DNA from: Gemmatimonadaceae bacterium
GTDB taxonomy: Bacteria; Gemmatimonadota; Gemmatimonadetes; Gemmatimonadales; Gemmatimonadaceae
Length of the DNA stretch: 50,467 nucleotides
Reading direction: 5' to 3'
Assembly: GCA_019745365.1 (NCBI GenBank)
Contig: JAIETI010000032.1
Coordinates: 1-50,467, forward strand
Positions 1 to 8,439 of this stretch are shown piece by piece. Every line of letters begins with the position of its first letter. The first letter of the stretch is position 1. The translations under genes were made by a program, and so were the position numbers. Below the pieces are notes generated by a model. The model was not told where the DNA came from. It worked only from the letters and a program-made list of their open reading frames with translations, and ran no database searches.

Positions 1-48
1 CGCCTCGTCGTGGGCGAGCGCGAGCACGGCGCGCATAGGGCGCGTCAT
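1..48 (-). CDS. start of the next gene in the secretion operon (partial)
   Basis: An ATG at 46-48 overlaps the TGA of gspK in the same ATGA arrangement used between the other genes of this operon. The frame then stays open for 16 codons to the window edge (MTRPMRAVLALAHDEA). By position one would expect a GspL-like or other secretion component, but 16 residues are too few to identify it. Support is the overlap and the open frame only. Confidence 0.45.
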   Translation of the reverse strand, partial: MTRPMRAVLALAHDEA

Positions 49-977
49 CGCTGCGTACTCCAGGTCACGAACACCGTCGCGCCGCCCCCGCGCGTGAGCA
101 GCGCCTCTCCGTCAATGGTCACCGGGCTCCCCGGCACGGCGCCGTGCGCGAGTACACGGACGGCGTCGACCTGGAACGTCAGGCGCGACTCCGCACGGTC
201 GCTCACTCGGCGGAGTGACGCCGCGAGCGGGCCGGGGAGCGCGTCGAGGAGCTGATTGAAGCTCACGAACATCGTGCCCGCGGTACGAGCGGCGATGATC
301 GCCTCTGCCACCTCGGCGCTGACGCCGGGCACCGTACGGAGCACAGGGGCAGGCGCGGAGTTCACGTTGATGCGGCCCATCCCCCCGATCGAGAGCACGC
401 TCCGCGCGCAGCGCCATGGCGTCGCGGGGAGGTCGGGGATGCCGTCGAGCGCGTCGAGCGTGAGCAGCGGCGCGTTCCGTGGGCGCGCGGACCCATCGGC
501 GCCGCGGTACAGTTCTGCCTCGCTCCCGCCTTCGCGCGAGAGGGAGTCTGCATCGATGAAGTCCATCACGCGCAACGCGCTCCGTGCCGCGACGGGTGCG
601 TCGGCGCCACAGGCGATGAAGAGCGCCCGCAGGGCGTCCGCATCGGCACGGTTCACGTCGAGCGTGGCGCCGTCGTCGCGCAGCGTCAGCGTGTACGATG
701 CGCCGTCGAGGAGGACACTGTCGCGCCGAGCGACCAGCGCGAGCCACGGATCACGTGGACCGCGCGCGGGGTCCGCGGTGCGGAGTGCGGTGGTGAGCAA
801 CGCGCGCGCATGTTCGATCCCCGCAGTCGCCGCAGCGCGCGCATGCGTCGCGTCGATCGCATTCGCCGTCGCGAGACGATCGCCACGCGCGACGCGCGCG
901 ACTTCGAAGGCGAGTACGGTGATGGCCACCACGCACCAGAGACTCGTGAGCAACGCGAAGCCGCGGCGGCGGGTCAT
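45..977 (-). CDS. gspK: type II secretion minor pseudopilin GspK
   Basis: Minor pseudopilin of the type II secretion pseudopilus, inserted in the inner membrane and placed at the pilus tip with GspI and GspJ. The 310-residue protein starts MTRRRGFALLTSLW: a basic leader, Gly before the cleavage point, then a hydrophobic helix. It has no Glu at mature position 5, which is the known peculiarity of GspK. The length and the segment near residue 210 (INVNSAPAPVLRTVPGV), which resembles the helix-hairpin-helix part of GspK, also fit. The ATG at 977 was chosen because it precedes the pilin leader and overlaps the upstream stop by 4 bases. A longer open frame upstream is only a shadow. Confidence 0.88.
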   Translation of the reverse strand: MTRRRGFALLTSLWCVVAITVLAFEVARVARGDRLATANAIDATHARAAATAGIEHARALLTTALRTADPARGPRDPWLALVARRDSVLLDGASYTLTLRDDGATLDVNRADADALRALFIACGADAPVAARSALRVMDFIDADSLSREGGSEAELYRGADGSARPRNAPLLTLDALDGIPDLPATPWRCARSVLSIGGMGRINVNSAPAPVLRTVPGVSAEVAEAIIAARTAGTMFVSFNQLLDALPGPLAASLRRVSDRAESRLTFQVDAVRVLAHGAVPGSPVTIDGEALLTRGGGATVFVTWSTQR

Positions 978-1585
978 CGGCCGTTCGCCAAGGGGATGGT
1001 GATCGGCAGGCGCAGCGGCGCCGCGACCGCGTCGCCAGCGAGGCGGAGCTGCAGTGCGCCGGGGAGGAGGCCAGGTGCATCCCAGTCGTCGCGCCATCCC
1101 GTCACGCCGAACGCGCGGGTGAAGTACTGCACATCGAACCCACTCACATTCGGTGCCAGCATCGCGCTCGCAGTGTCGCCCGTGCGGAGCGAGCGGAAGC
1201 GCACCTCAAGCGTCGCGCCCTCCGCCGTGCCGTCAGGAATGAGTGCGATCGACACCGTTGCCGGTCCATCGCCCACCGGCGTGGCCGCGTCGGTGAGGAA
1301 GGCGAGTCGATCGTCATCGACTCGGCCGAACGGAGTCGTGCGCACGCCGTCCGTGCCGCGCAGCGCGAGCCGCGGATCGCCGGGCACGAGTCGCGCTCCG
1401 GAGAGCCACGCTTCAAGGGAACGCCGAGCAGTGAGCGATCGGCCGATCGCATCGCGCTCGGCATGCTCGGCCGCACGGCGATCGGTCAGCTCGGCGATCG
1501 TCCCGCCGCCGATCAGGACGGCCATCCCGCCCACGGCCAGCGCGACCGTGAGTTCAAGGAGCGTCATCCCGCGCCGCGACGTCAC
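974..1585 (-). CDS. gspJ: type II secretion minor pseudopilin GspJ
   Basis: Minor pseudopilin, 203 residues. The start is a GTG at 1583-1585 overlapping the TGA of the preceding gene (GTGA). It gives the leader VTSRRG followed by MTLLELTVALAVGG, with Glu at mature position 5 and one N-terminal helix. Downstream residues such as RRSLEAWLSGARLVPGDPR fit the larger globular head of GspJ better than GspH or GspI, and the gene sits between gspI-like and gspK genes as in other type II operons. The H/I/J assignment depends mostly on order and length. An ATG further upstream would add an implausible 28-residue basic tail before the leader. Confidence 0.78.
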   Translation of the reverse strand: MTSRRGMTLLELTVALAVGGMAVLIGGGTIAELTDRRAAEHAERDAIGRSLTARRSLEAWLSGARLVPGDPRLALRGTDGVRTTPFGRVDDDRLAFLTDAATPVGDGPATVSIALIPDGTAEGATLEVRFRSLRTGDTASAMLAPNVSGFDVQYFTRAFGVTGWRDDWDAPGLLPGALQLRLAGDAVAAPLRLPITIPLANGR

Positions 1586-1962
1586 TTCGTCGCCTCCGCC
1601 GGACGGAAACTCCGCGATGAGAGGACGTACTGGCCGTCGCTCCACTCCACCTCGACGCGCAGCGCCCACAGATCCGCGATGTCGCGCACCGGCTGCGCGG
1701 TCGCGCGCCAGCGATACGACGTCTCGGCCACCGTCCAGCTCCCCTGCGCGAGCGAGTCGGGGAGTCGGGCGAGGCGCACGGCATCGGTGAGCTCCAACCG
1801 CGCCATCCGCTCTCGTGCGAGCGCGACCGCGGGCGCGGCTGCCGTCGCGGTACGCATCGCGCGCGACTCGGCCGCAGCGACGCCGAGTGCGCTGATCGAC
1901 ACGGTGCCGACGATCACGAGTGCGACTGCCGCCTCAAGCAACGTGAAGCCGCGGCGGTTCAC
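1582..1962 (-). CDS. gspI: type II secretion minor pseudopilin GspI
   Basis: Small pseudopilin, 126 residues, starting at a GTG (1960-1962) that overlaps the TGA of gspH. The leader VNRRG is followed by FTLLEAAVALVIVG, an ideal prepilin peptidase site with Glu at position 5. The short head (residues about 35-126, including SWTVAETSYRWRA) matches the size of GspI. It belongs to the same tightly overlapped operon as gspH and gspJ. The repeated GTGA junctions suggest translational coupling that would keep the minor pseudopilins in step. Confidence 0.77.
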   Translation of the reverse strand: MNRRGFTLLEAAVALVIVGTVSISALGVAAAESRAMRTATAAAPAVALARERMARLELTDAVRLARLPDSLAQGSWTVAETSYRWRATAQPVRDIADLWALRVEVEWSDGQYVLSSRSFRPAEATK

Positions 1963-2387
1963 GGTCCCTCCACCACGCGCGGGTCGCCTGCGAGCGGGTC
2001 GATCGTGATCTCGCGGCGGTCTCGGCCGCACTGCACGGTGATGCGGTAGGCACTCGAACCGCCGTCGGCGGCGCTCACGACGACGAGTCGGTCCGTCGGC
2101 GTTCGCAGCAGACATCCACTCGGAAGGTCGAGAGCGACGCCACGGGTCTCGTCGCTGTACCACACGCGACCACTCGTGAGGTCGATCGTCAGCCGCGAGG
2201 GCATGCCACGCCGGAGCGCCTCGTCGCGCGTCGTGCGCAGCGCCCGCAGCACCGCATTGGACGCGACCTCGATGGGCGCTGGGGTCGGTGAAGGCAGCGC
2301 CGGCACCACGGCCCCAGCGACCACGCCGATGATCGCGAGCACCACCACCAGTTCGATCAACGTGGCCCCGCGCCGCGCGCGTCTCAT
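1959..2387 (-). CDS. gspH: type II secretion minor pseudopilin GspH
   Basis: Minor pseudopilin of 142 residues. Its N-terminus MRRARRG is followed by ATLIELVVVLAIIG, so the residue after the cleavage site is Ala rather than the usual Phe or Met, while Glu5 is kept. The segment ALRTTRDEALRRGMPSRLTID is typical of the GspH/FimT head, in which a new helix leads into a beta-sandwich. The start overlaps the gspF stop by four bases (ATGA). GspH/FimT family membership is clear; calling it GspH rests on its operon. Confidence 0.8.
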   Translation of the reverse strand: MRRARRGATLIELVVVLAIIGVVAGAVVPALPSPTPAPIEVASNAVLRALRTTRDEALRRGMPSRLTIDLTSGRVWYSDETRGVALDLPSGCLLRTPTDRLVVVSAADGGSSAYRITVQCGRDRREITIDPLAGDPRVVEGP

Positions 2388-3574
2388 CGGAGCGCCGCCG
2401 GGTTCATCGCGTAGATCGCCTGCAGCAGCGAGAGCGCGACGCCGCCGACGAGCACGCCCATCACGATGATCATCGCCGGTTCGGCGAGGGCGATCAGTCG
2501 CTCGAGTCGCCGCGTGGTGCGCGTCGCGAACAGCACCGCGGCACGGTCGAGGAACTCGCTCACGCGCGCCGCCTGTTCGCCCGTGGCGACGAGTGTGCTG
2601 AACAGCGGCGGAAAAACGGTCTCGGAGCGCAGGCCATCGTGGAGCGACGCCCCCGTGCGCACGCGCTCGCGTGCGTTGTCGACCGCCGCGCGAGCGAGCG
2701 GATCGCTGAGTGATCGCGCCGTGTCATCGAGCGCGGCCAGCAGCGGCGTCCCACCGCGAAGGAGCATCGCGAGGAGCCCCGCCGTTTCGCTCGCCAGAAG
2801 GTCTCGTCGCAGCGCGCCGACGCCAGGCGTCGCGACGAGCAGCTGCGCCCACGCGAGTCGTCCCGCGGCCGATATCCGCAGCCACATCACGGCGGCGGCG
2901 ATCACCGCGAGCGCGAACGGTGCCGCCCACGCCGCTGATCGCGCCGCGTTCGCCGCAGCGAGCAGCAGCGCGGTGGAGCGGGGGAGCGGTGCGTCGGCGC
3001 CGCCGAGCAGATCGGCGAAGCGCGGGAGCACGAAGAGCAGGAGCACGAAGACCGCCGCGCCCCCGGCGACCAAAAGGATCATCGGATAGATCGCGGCCGA
3101 GAGCAGGCGAGAACGCAACGCACTGCTCCGCTCCAACTGCTCCGCAACGCGCGCGAAGGCAGTGTCGAGTGCTCCCGCGCGTTCGCCGGCACGGAGCACC
3201 CCGAGCGCGGCAGCCGACAGGAGTCCGGTCTGCGCCGCGCACGCGTCTGCGATCGCCTCACCGCGTTCCACGCGACCGCGCACGTCGCCCAGCATCGCCG
3301 CGAGCGCCGGAGGCGCTGCGCTCGCCGTCGTGTCGAGGGCGCGCGCGATCGGGAGCCCGGCCGCGAGGAGTGCCGCGACGGAACGCATTGCGTCCTCGAG
3401 TGCGGCGGCGCTCACGGTGGAGCCGGTCCACGACACGGTGCGTGGCTCGACGCTGATCACCGTCAGTCCCCGCGCTTCGAGCTCGGCGCGGAGCGCCTCC
3501 GCATCGGGCGCCGCCACCGACCCCGTCGCGCGGGTGCCGGTGGCCGTGATCGTGCGATACGCGAAGGTCGGCAT
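2384..3574 (-). CDS. gspF: type II secretion inner-membrane platform protein GspF
   Basis: Polytopic platform protein of type II secretion and type IV pilus systems. It couples the cytoplasmic ATPase to pseudopilus growth. The 396 residues begin MPTFAYRTITATGTRATGSV, the typical GspF N-terminus. Two T2SSF domains follow (about 60-185 and 260-385), each preceding hydrophobic helices such as MILLVAGGAAVFVLLLFVLP near residue 165 and a C-terminal MIIVMGVLVGGVALSLLQAIY. Length is normal. It lies 30 bases after gspG. No gspE ATPase or gspD secretin gene lies in this window, so those must be encoded elsewhere. Confidence 0.92.
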   Translation of the reverse strand: MPTFAYRTITATGTRATGSVAAPDAEALRAELEARGLTVISVEPRTVSWTGSTVSAAALEDAMRSVAALLAAGLPIARALDTTASAAPPALAAMLGDVRGRVERGEAIADACAAQTGLLSAAALGVLRAGERAGALDTAFARVAEQLERSSALRSRLLSAAIYPMILLVAGGAAVFVLLLFVLPRFADLLGGADAPLPRSTALLLAAANAARSAAWAAPFALAVIAAAVMWLRISAAGRLAWAQLLVATPGVGALRRDLLASETAGLLAMLLRGGTPLLAALDDTARSLSDPLARAAVDNARERVRTGASLHDGLRSETVFPPLFSTLVATGEQAARVSEFLDRAAVLFATRTTRRLERLIALAEPAMIIVMGVLVGGVALSLLQAIYAMNPAALR

Positions 3575-3604
3575 AGTGGGGAGGACGCTGGCCGCGTGCC
3601 GGCG

Positions 3605-4042
3605 TTACTTCCAGCTCAGGACGTCCGCGTTCTCACCTTCGCCGCCCGGGCGTCCGTCGGCGCCGAGCGAGAGGAGGTCGAATCCGCCTCGACTCTCCGT
3701 CCCTGGCGCGCGGTACAGGTACGGCGCACCCCACGGGTCGAGCGGGACCGCTTTCCGAAGGTATGGTCCGCGCCAGCGTGCGGGGCGCGGTTCCGCGGTG
3801 GGCGCTTGCCAGAGTGCCGCGAGTCCCTGATCACTGGTCGGGTAGCGTCCGTTGTCGAGGCGGTACGCGTCGAGCGCGGCGCTCAGCATCTCGATCTGCG
3901 AGCGCGCGGTCGTCTCCTTCGCGGCCCCGACGTGCTGGAACACGTTCGGCGCGACGAGCGTGGCGAGCACCGCGAGGATGACGATCACCACGAGGACTTC
4001 AATGAGTGTGAAGCCGCGGCGCGGAACGGTCCCGGAGCGCAT
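3605..4042 (-). CDS. gspG: type II secretion major pseudopilin GspG
   Basis: Major pseudopilin, 145 residues, first gene of the operon. MRSGTVPRRG precedes FTLIEVLVVIVILAVLATLV, a perfect prepilin peptidase site with Glu5. The head carries the GspG signatures DNGRYPTSDQGLAALW, PWGAPYLYR and the C-terminal calcium-binding stretch DGRPGGEGENADVLSW. The ATG at 4042 directly precedes the leader; the longer upstream frame adds unrelated sequence. The sequence GATTAT lies exactly 6 bases upstream of this ATG, so the mRNA may have no leader. Confidence 0.93.
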   Translation of the reverse strand: MRSGTVPRRGFTLIEVLVVIVILAVLATLVAPNVFQHVGAAKETTARSQIEMLSAALDAYRLDNGRYPTSDQGLAALWQAPTAEPRPARWRGPYLRKAVPLDPWGAPYLYRAPGTESRGGFDLLSLGADGRPGGEGENADVLSWK

Positions 4043-4054
4043 AGCGGCATAATC
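4043..4054 (-). promoter_or_regulatory. possible leaderless promoter of gspG
   Basis: On the minus strand GATTAT (4049-4054) matches TATAAT at four of six positions, including the key A at -11 and T at -7. It is followed by 6 bases and then the gspG ATG, so a start site at the usual distance would fall on the A of ATG. No Shine-Dalgarno sequence is seen. On its own this is weak; it is listed because the same geometry recurs elsewhere in the window. Confidence 0.35.
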
Positions 4055-4151
4055 GCCGCCGCCGCAGCCGATGGCTAGGGTCCCGCTGGCGGCGGCCGGT
4101 TCTCCGCGCCACTCTAATGAAGGCCACACCACACGTTCGAGGACCTCGACG

Positions 4152-6245
4152 ATGCGTCTCGCGACTGCGTTCGGCGCCACCACGGCGCTTACTGCCACAC
4201 TTCTCTCCGCTCAAACGCGCCCGATCCCGGTCGAGCAGTTGATGTCGGCGCCCTATCCCGGCGCGATCTCGGCCGCACCGGCGGGGGGCGCGGTGGCATG
4301 GGTGCTCAACGACCGCGGGGTGCGCAACATCTGGATCGCGACCCCGCCGGCCTACGCCGGTCGAAAGCTCACCTCGTACACGAAGGCCGACGGTCAGGAG
4401 CTGAGCAATCTCATCTGGTCGAAGGACGCGAGCCTGCTCTTCTACTCGCGTGGCCAGGGTCCGAACCGCGCCGGCGAGAATCCGAACCCGACGAGCGATC
4501 CGGACGGCGCCGAGCAGCTCGTGTGGACGATCGCGACCGCGGGCGGGAGCGCGCCGGTGCGCGTCGGTGGGGGTGCGGGGCTGACAATGTCGCCGGACGG
4601 CACGATGATGGCCTTCATCCGCGGTCGCACCATCTGGACCGCGCCGGTCGACGGGAGCAAGCCCGCCGCGCAGGTCGCGGTGGTTCGCGGATCGCCGAGT
4701 TCACTCTCGTGGTCCCCCGACGGCACGCGCCTGCTTTTCGCGAGCAATCGCGGAACGCACGCGTTTATCGGTATCCTCGATCTGAGCGCGCGCATGGTGA
4801 CGTGGATGTCGCCGAGCGTCGATACGGACGCGAGTCCCGTCTGGTCGCCGGATGGCGCGCGGGTGGCGTTCCTGCGCTTCGCCGCGCGTACGACGGAGCC
4901 GATGTTCGAACCCGAGCGGCGCGGTGAACCGTGGTCGGTGATGGTGGCGGATGCGCGCACGGCGAAAGCGACGGTCGTGTTCCGCGCGGATACCGGGCGC
5001 GGCTCCGTGTATCGCGAGATCGTGGGTCCGCAGCTGACGTGGGCAGCGGGCGATCGTCTCGTGTTCGCGTGGGAGAAGACGGGGTGGACTTCGCTCTACT
5101 CTGTCAGCGCGTCAGGCGGTGCGCCGGTCCTGCTCACTCCCGGTGAGTTCGAAGTCGAGTACGTCACCTTCACGCCGGACAAGCGCGAGGTGGTGTACAA
5201 CTCGAATCAGGGAGACATCGACCGACGCGATATCTGGCGCGTTGCGGTCACCGGTGGCCCACCGCGCGCGGTGACGACCGGTGCCGACATCGAGTGGGCA
5301 CCCACGGTGATCAGCGATGGATCCGCGATCGCGTACCACCTCGCCGGCACGCGCCGCCCCGCACGCGCGGTCATCCAGCGCGGGAGCACGCCGCCTCGCG
5401 ACCTCGCGCCAGAGACGATCCCCGCGGACTTCCCCGAGAAGGGGATGGTCGATCCGGTGCCGGTCATCATCACCGCGACCGACGGGATGAAGATCCACGC
5501 GCAGCTCTTCCTCCCACCGGGCGCGAAGGCGGGTGATGCCCGCCCCGCCGCGATCTTCTTCCACGGCGGATCGCGCCGGCAGATGCTGCTCGGCTGGAAT
5601 TACTCGAGCTACTACGCCAACGCGTACGCATTCAATCAGCATCTCGCGAGTCGCGGGTATGTCGTTCTCGCGGTGAACTACCGCAGCGGGATCGGCTACG
5701 GCATGGAGTTCCGCGAGGCGCTGAACTACGGCGCGAGCGGCGGGAGCGAGTATCAGGACGTGATGGGCGCGGGGCTCTATCTCGCGGGACGTCCGGAGGT
5801 CGATCCCAAGCGCATCGCACTCTGGGGTGGCTCGTACGGCGGCTACCTCACGGCGATGGGGCTCTCGCGCGCGTCCGATCTCTTCGCCGCCGGGGTGGAT
5901 TTCCACGGGGTGCATGATTGGAACGTCGGCATCGCGACCTTCCAACCTGACTACAACCCCCTCGTCGATCCCGAGCGCACGCGGCGCGCCTTCAACGCCT
6001 CGCCGATGGCGACGGTCGATGGATGGCGCTCGCCGGTGCTCGTCATCCACGGCGATGATGATCGCAACGTGCGCTTCGTCGAGACCGTGACCCTCGTCGA
6101 GGCGCTGCGCGCTCGCAACGTTGAGGTGGAGCAGCTCGTCTTCCCCGACGAGATCCACGGCTTTCTCCGCTGGGATCGCTGGGTGCAGGCGTACCAGGCC
6201 TCGGCGGAGTTCTTGGATCGCCGCCTGAAGCACGCGCCGCGCTGA
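4152..6245 (+). CDS. secreted S9 family prolyl oligopeptidase-like peptidase
   Basis: Secreted serine peptidase, 697 residues. The signal peptide (residues 1-21, MRLATAFGATTALTATLLSA) is followed by a TolB-like beta-propeller with repeated SWSPDGTRLLFAS and VWSPDGARVAF motifs, then the alpha/beta-hydrolase domain from about residue 440. The catalytic triad is visible as Ser561 in GGSYGG, an Asp in the HGDDDRNV loop (635-637) and His669 in DEIHGF. This matches the DPP4/acylaminoacyl-peptidase branch. The start was chosen for the signal peptide and the GAGGA motif 8 bases upstream. A TCTAAT at 4113-4118 may be its -10 box. It is followed closely by the amidase gene, suggesting an operon for extracellular peptide use. 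Confidence 0.9.
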   Translation: MRLATAFGATTALTATLLSAQTRPIPVEQLMSAPYPGAISAAPAGGAVAWVLNDRGVRNIWIATPPAYAGRKLTSYTKADGQELSNLIWSKDASLLFYSRGQGPNRAGENPNPTSDPDGAEQLVWTIATAGGSAPVRVGGGAGLTMSPDGTMMAFIRGRTIWTAPVDGSKPAAQVAVVRGSPSSLSWSPDGTRLLFASNRGTHAFIGILDLSARMVTWMSPSVDTDASPVWSPDGARVAFLRFAARTTEPMFEPERRGEPWSVMVADARTAKATVVFRADTGRGSVYREIVGPQLTWAAGDRLVFAWEKTGWTSLYSVSASGGAPVLLTPGEFEVEYVTFTPDKREVVYNSNQGDIDRRDIWRVAVTGGPPRAVTTGADIEWAPTVISDGSAIAYHLAGTRRPARAVIQRGSTPPRDLAPETIPADFPEKGMVDPVPVIITATDGMKIHAQLFLPPGAKAGDARPAAIFFHGGSRRQMLLGWNYSSYYANAYAFNQHLASRGYVVLAVNYRSGIGYGMEFREALNYGASGGSEYQDVMGAGLYLAGRPEVDPKRIALWGGSYGGYLTAMGLSRASDLFAAGVDFHGVHDWNVGIATFQPDYNPLVDPERTRRAFNASPMATVDGWRSPVLVIHGDDDRNVRFVETVTLVEALRARNVEVEQLVFPDEIHGFLRWDRWVQAYQASAEFLDRRLKHAPR

Positions 6246-6280
6246 TGCCGATGACACTCACGCACCGGAGCCTAGTGCTG

Positions 6281-7837
6281 ATGCGTACCCGTACCTGTGT
6301 CGCGCTGATACTCTGCGCGGCTCCTGCGGTGCGCGCACAGCAGCTCGACGTCGTCGATGCCACGATCGCTTCGACGCACGCGGCGCTCAAGAAAGGGACG
6401 CTGACCTGTCGTGCGCTCGTGCAAGCGCACCTTGATCGCATCGCCGCCTATGACAAGCAGGGGCCCGCGCTCAATGCCGTACAGACGGTGAATCCACGCG
6501 CGCTCGCCCTCGCGGACTCTCTCGATGCCGTGCAGCGCGCGAAGCAGCCGCTCGGGGTGTTGCACTGCGTCCCGGTGCTGCTCAAGGATCAAGTCGAGAC
6601 GCGCGACATGCCGACGACGTACGGCTCGGCGCTCTTCGCGACCTTCACGCCGAACCGTGATGCGACGATCGTGACGCGGCTGCGCGCGGCCGGCGCGATC
6701 ATCATCGCGAAGACCACGATGGGCGAGTTCGCGGGGCGCTACGTCGGGTCCGGATCGGGGATCGTACGCAACGCCTACGACCCGACCAAGAACCCCAGCG
6801 GGTCGTCGAGCGGCACGGGGAGCGGGGTCGCGGCGAGCTTCGGACTCGTCGGGATCGGCGAGGACACCGGCGGGTCGATTCGTGGACCGGCCGCGGTGAG
6901 CAGTCTTGTCGGACTGCGCCCCACGCTCCCGCTCGTGAGTCGCTTTGGGATGCTCCCCGCGAACCCCACACAGGACACCATGGGGCCGATGACGCGCACG
7001 GTGATGGATGCGGCGCTCCTGCTCGATGTGATCGCGGGCTATGACGCGAACGATCCGATCACCGCGTACGCCGTGGGGAACATCCCGCGGAGCTACGCGT
7101 CCGGGCTCCGCGCCGACGGCCTCAAGGGGGCTCGGGTCGCCGTGCTCCGCCCCGCGCGCGACTCAGTCGTTCGTGATACCGCGGTGGGCTTTCGGCAAGT
7201 GCGCGCCGTCATGGATAGCGCCATCACGCAGCTTCGTGCCCTCGGCGCGACAGTGATCGACTCGGTGTCCCTCCCGCGCCGAGACGCGGCGGGCTTCGTC
7301 GGCAACGACTTCGAGACCGAGCAGGCGACCGATGCCTATTTCCGCGATCATCCCAATGCACCGGTGCGCACGCTGAAGGAGATCCTGCTGAGCGGAAAGG
7401 TGAACCCCTGGCGCGCACGGACCATGGTCGCGGCCGTCGGTAAGACGACGAACGATCCTGGGTATCTGCGCGTGCTGCAGTCGCGCGAAGCGATGCGCGT
7501 GGCGGTGCTGCAACTGATGGCCGATCAGCGACTCGACGCGATCATCTATGCGACGTACGATCACCCTCCCACGGTGATTGCGGCCGACGTGCTCACGAAT
7601 CCGCGACCGGTGGACGCGTACGGTCGCGGTGACAATCGCGGCCTCAGTCCCTCGCTCGGCTTCCCGGCACTCACCGTACCCGCCGGTTTCACCCCGGATG
7701 GGCTTCCGGTGGGTCTCGAGTTCCTTGGCCGCCCGTTCAGCGAGGCGCTCCTGGTGAACTACGCCTTCTCATTCGAGCAGGCGACGCATCACCGTCGGCC
7801 GCCGAGCACGACGCCGTCGCTTGTCGGGAAGCGCTGA
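6281..7837 (+). CDS. secreted amidase (amidase signature family)
   Basis: Hydrolase of the Ser-cisSer-Lys amidase signature family, cleaving amide bonds of unknown substrates outside the cytoplasm. Visible hallmarks are the catalytic Lys102 in VLLKDQVETRD, the Gly/Ser-rich loop NPSGSSSGTGSG and the second Ser in GEDTGGSIRGPA. The C-terminal part (PSLGFPALTVPAGF, GLPVGLEFLGRPFSE) is typical of the family. From the ATG at 6281 it has 518 residues and a compact signal peptide ending near AVRAQ. GGAG stands 10 bases before that ATG. An ATG at 6245, overlapping the preceding TGA, is an alternative that would lengthen the signal peptide by 12 residues. Confidence 0.9.
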   Translation: MRTRTCVALILCAAPAVRAQQLDVVDATIASTHAALKKGTLTCRALVQAHLDRIAAYDKQGPALNAVQTVNPRALALADSLDAVQRAKQPLGVLHCVPVLLKDQVETRDMPTTYGSALFATFTPNRDATIVTRLRAAGAIIIAKTTMGEFAGRYVGSGSGIVRNAYDPTKNPSGSSSGTGSGVAASFGLVGIGEDTGGSIRGPAAVSSLVGLRPTLPLVSRFGMLPANPTQDTMGPMTRTVMDAALLLDVIAGYDANDPITAYAVGNIPRSYASGLRADGLKGARVAVLRPARDSVVRDTAVGFRQVRAVMDSAITQLRALGATVIDSVSLPRRDAAGFVGNDFETEQATDAYFRDHPNAPVRTLKEILLSGKVNPWRARTMVAAVGKTTNDPGYLRVLQSREAMRVAVLQLMADQRLDAIIYATYDHPPTVIAADVLTNPRPVDAYGRGDNRGLSPSLGFPALTVPAGFTPDGLPVGLEFLGRPFSEALLVNYAFSFEQATHHRRPPSTTPSLVGKR

Positions 7838-7840
7838 GCG

Positions 7841-8365
7841 ATGGCGACCGCATGGGAGCCGCTGCGAGCCGAGCACGCGGGTGCGGTGGCCGCGTTCTTG
7901 GCCGCCGCGCGCGCGGTGCCGAGTGCCGCGTGGGAGGTGCCGATGGCGGAAGGGAAGTGGACGCCGGCGCAGGTCGCCGAGCACCTGCGACTCACCTACG
8001 CGGCGCTGCTCGACGAGACGGCGACTGGGCGCCCCGCGCTCCGACTCCGCGTGCCTTGGTGGCTCCGCCCGATCCTGCGTTGGCGCTTTCTCCCGATCGT
8101 GCTCGATCAGCGCGTGATGCCCAAAGGTGCGCGGGCGCCCCGCGAGATCGCGCCCGGTGCGGGCCCCTTCGATCGCGAGCCGACGCTCGCCGCGATCGCG
8201 CGTGATGCCAGCGCGTGGGAGGAGGCCTTCGGCGCGGCGCTGGCGCGGGGCGGGGGGCAGCTGACCCACCACGTGTTCGGCAGACTCGCGGCGAAGGACG
8301 CCGCGCGCTTCGTGATCGTGCATACCACGCACCACGCACGGCAGATCGCCGACCGGCCCCAGTAG
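7841..8365 (+). CDS. DinB-like metal-binding protein
   Basis: Cytoplasmic 174-residue helical protein of the DinB/YfiT-like superfamily. These are four-helix bundles that coordinate a metal through three His residues; some act as thiol transferases, most are uncharacterised. The motif KWTPAQVAEHLRLTY (residues about 39-53) supplies the first His, and the C-terminal VIVHTTHHARQIA supplies two more, as in the family. It starts 3 bases after the amidase stop and so probably shares its transcript. No signal peptide. The exact function cannot be read from sequence. Confidence 0.78.
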   Translation: MATAWEPLRAEHAGAVAAFLAAARAVPSAAWEVPMAEGKWTPAQVAEHLRLTYAALLDETATGRPALRLRVPWWLRPILRWRFLPIVLDQRVMPKGARAPREIAPGAGPFDREPTLAAIARDASAWEEAFGAALARGGGQLTHHVFGRLAAKDAARFVIVHTTHHARQIADRPQ

Positions 8366-8439
8366 CGTCCGGCGGACCGTGTCGCGACGTTTGAGGGAGT
8401 GCGTCACCCGACGCATCCCCTCTTCCGCTCGGTCCCGAG

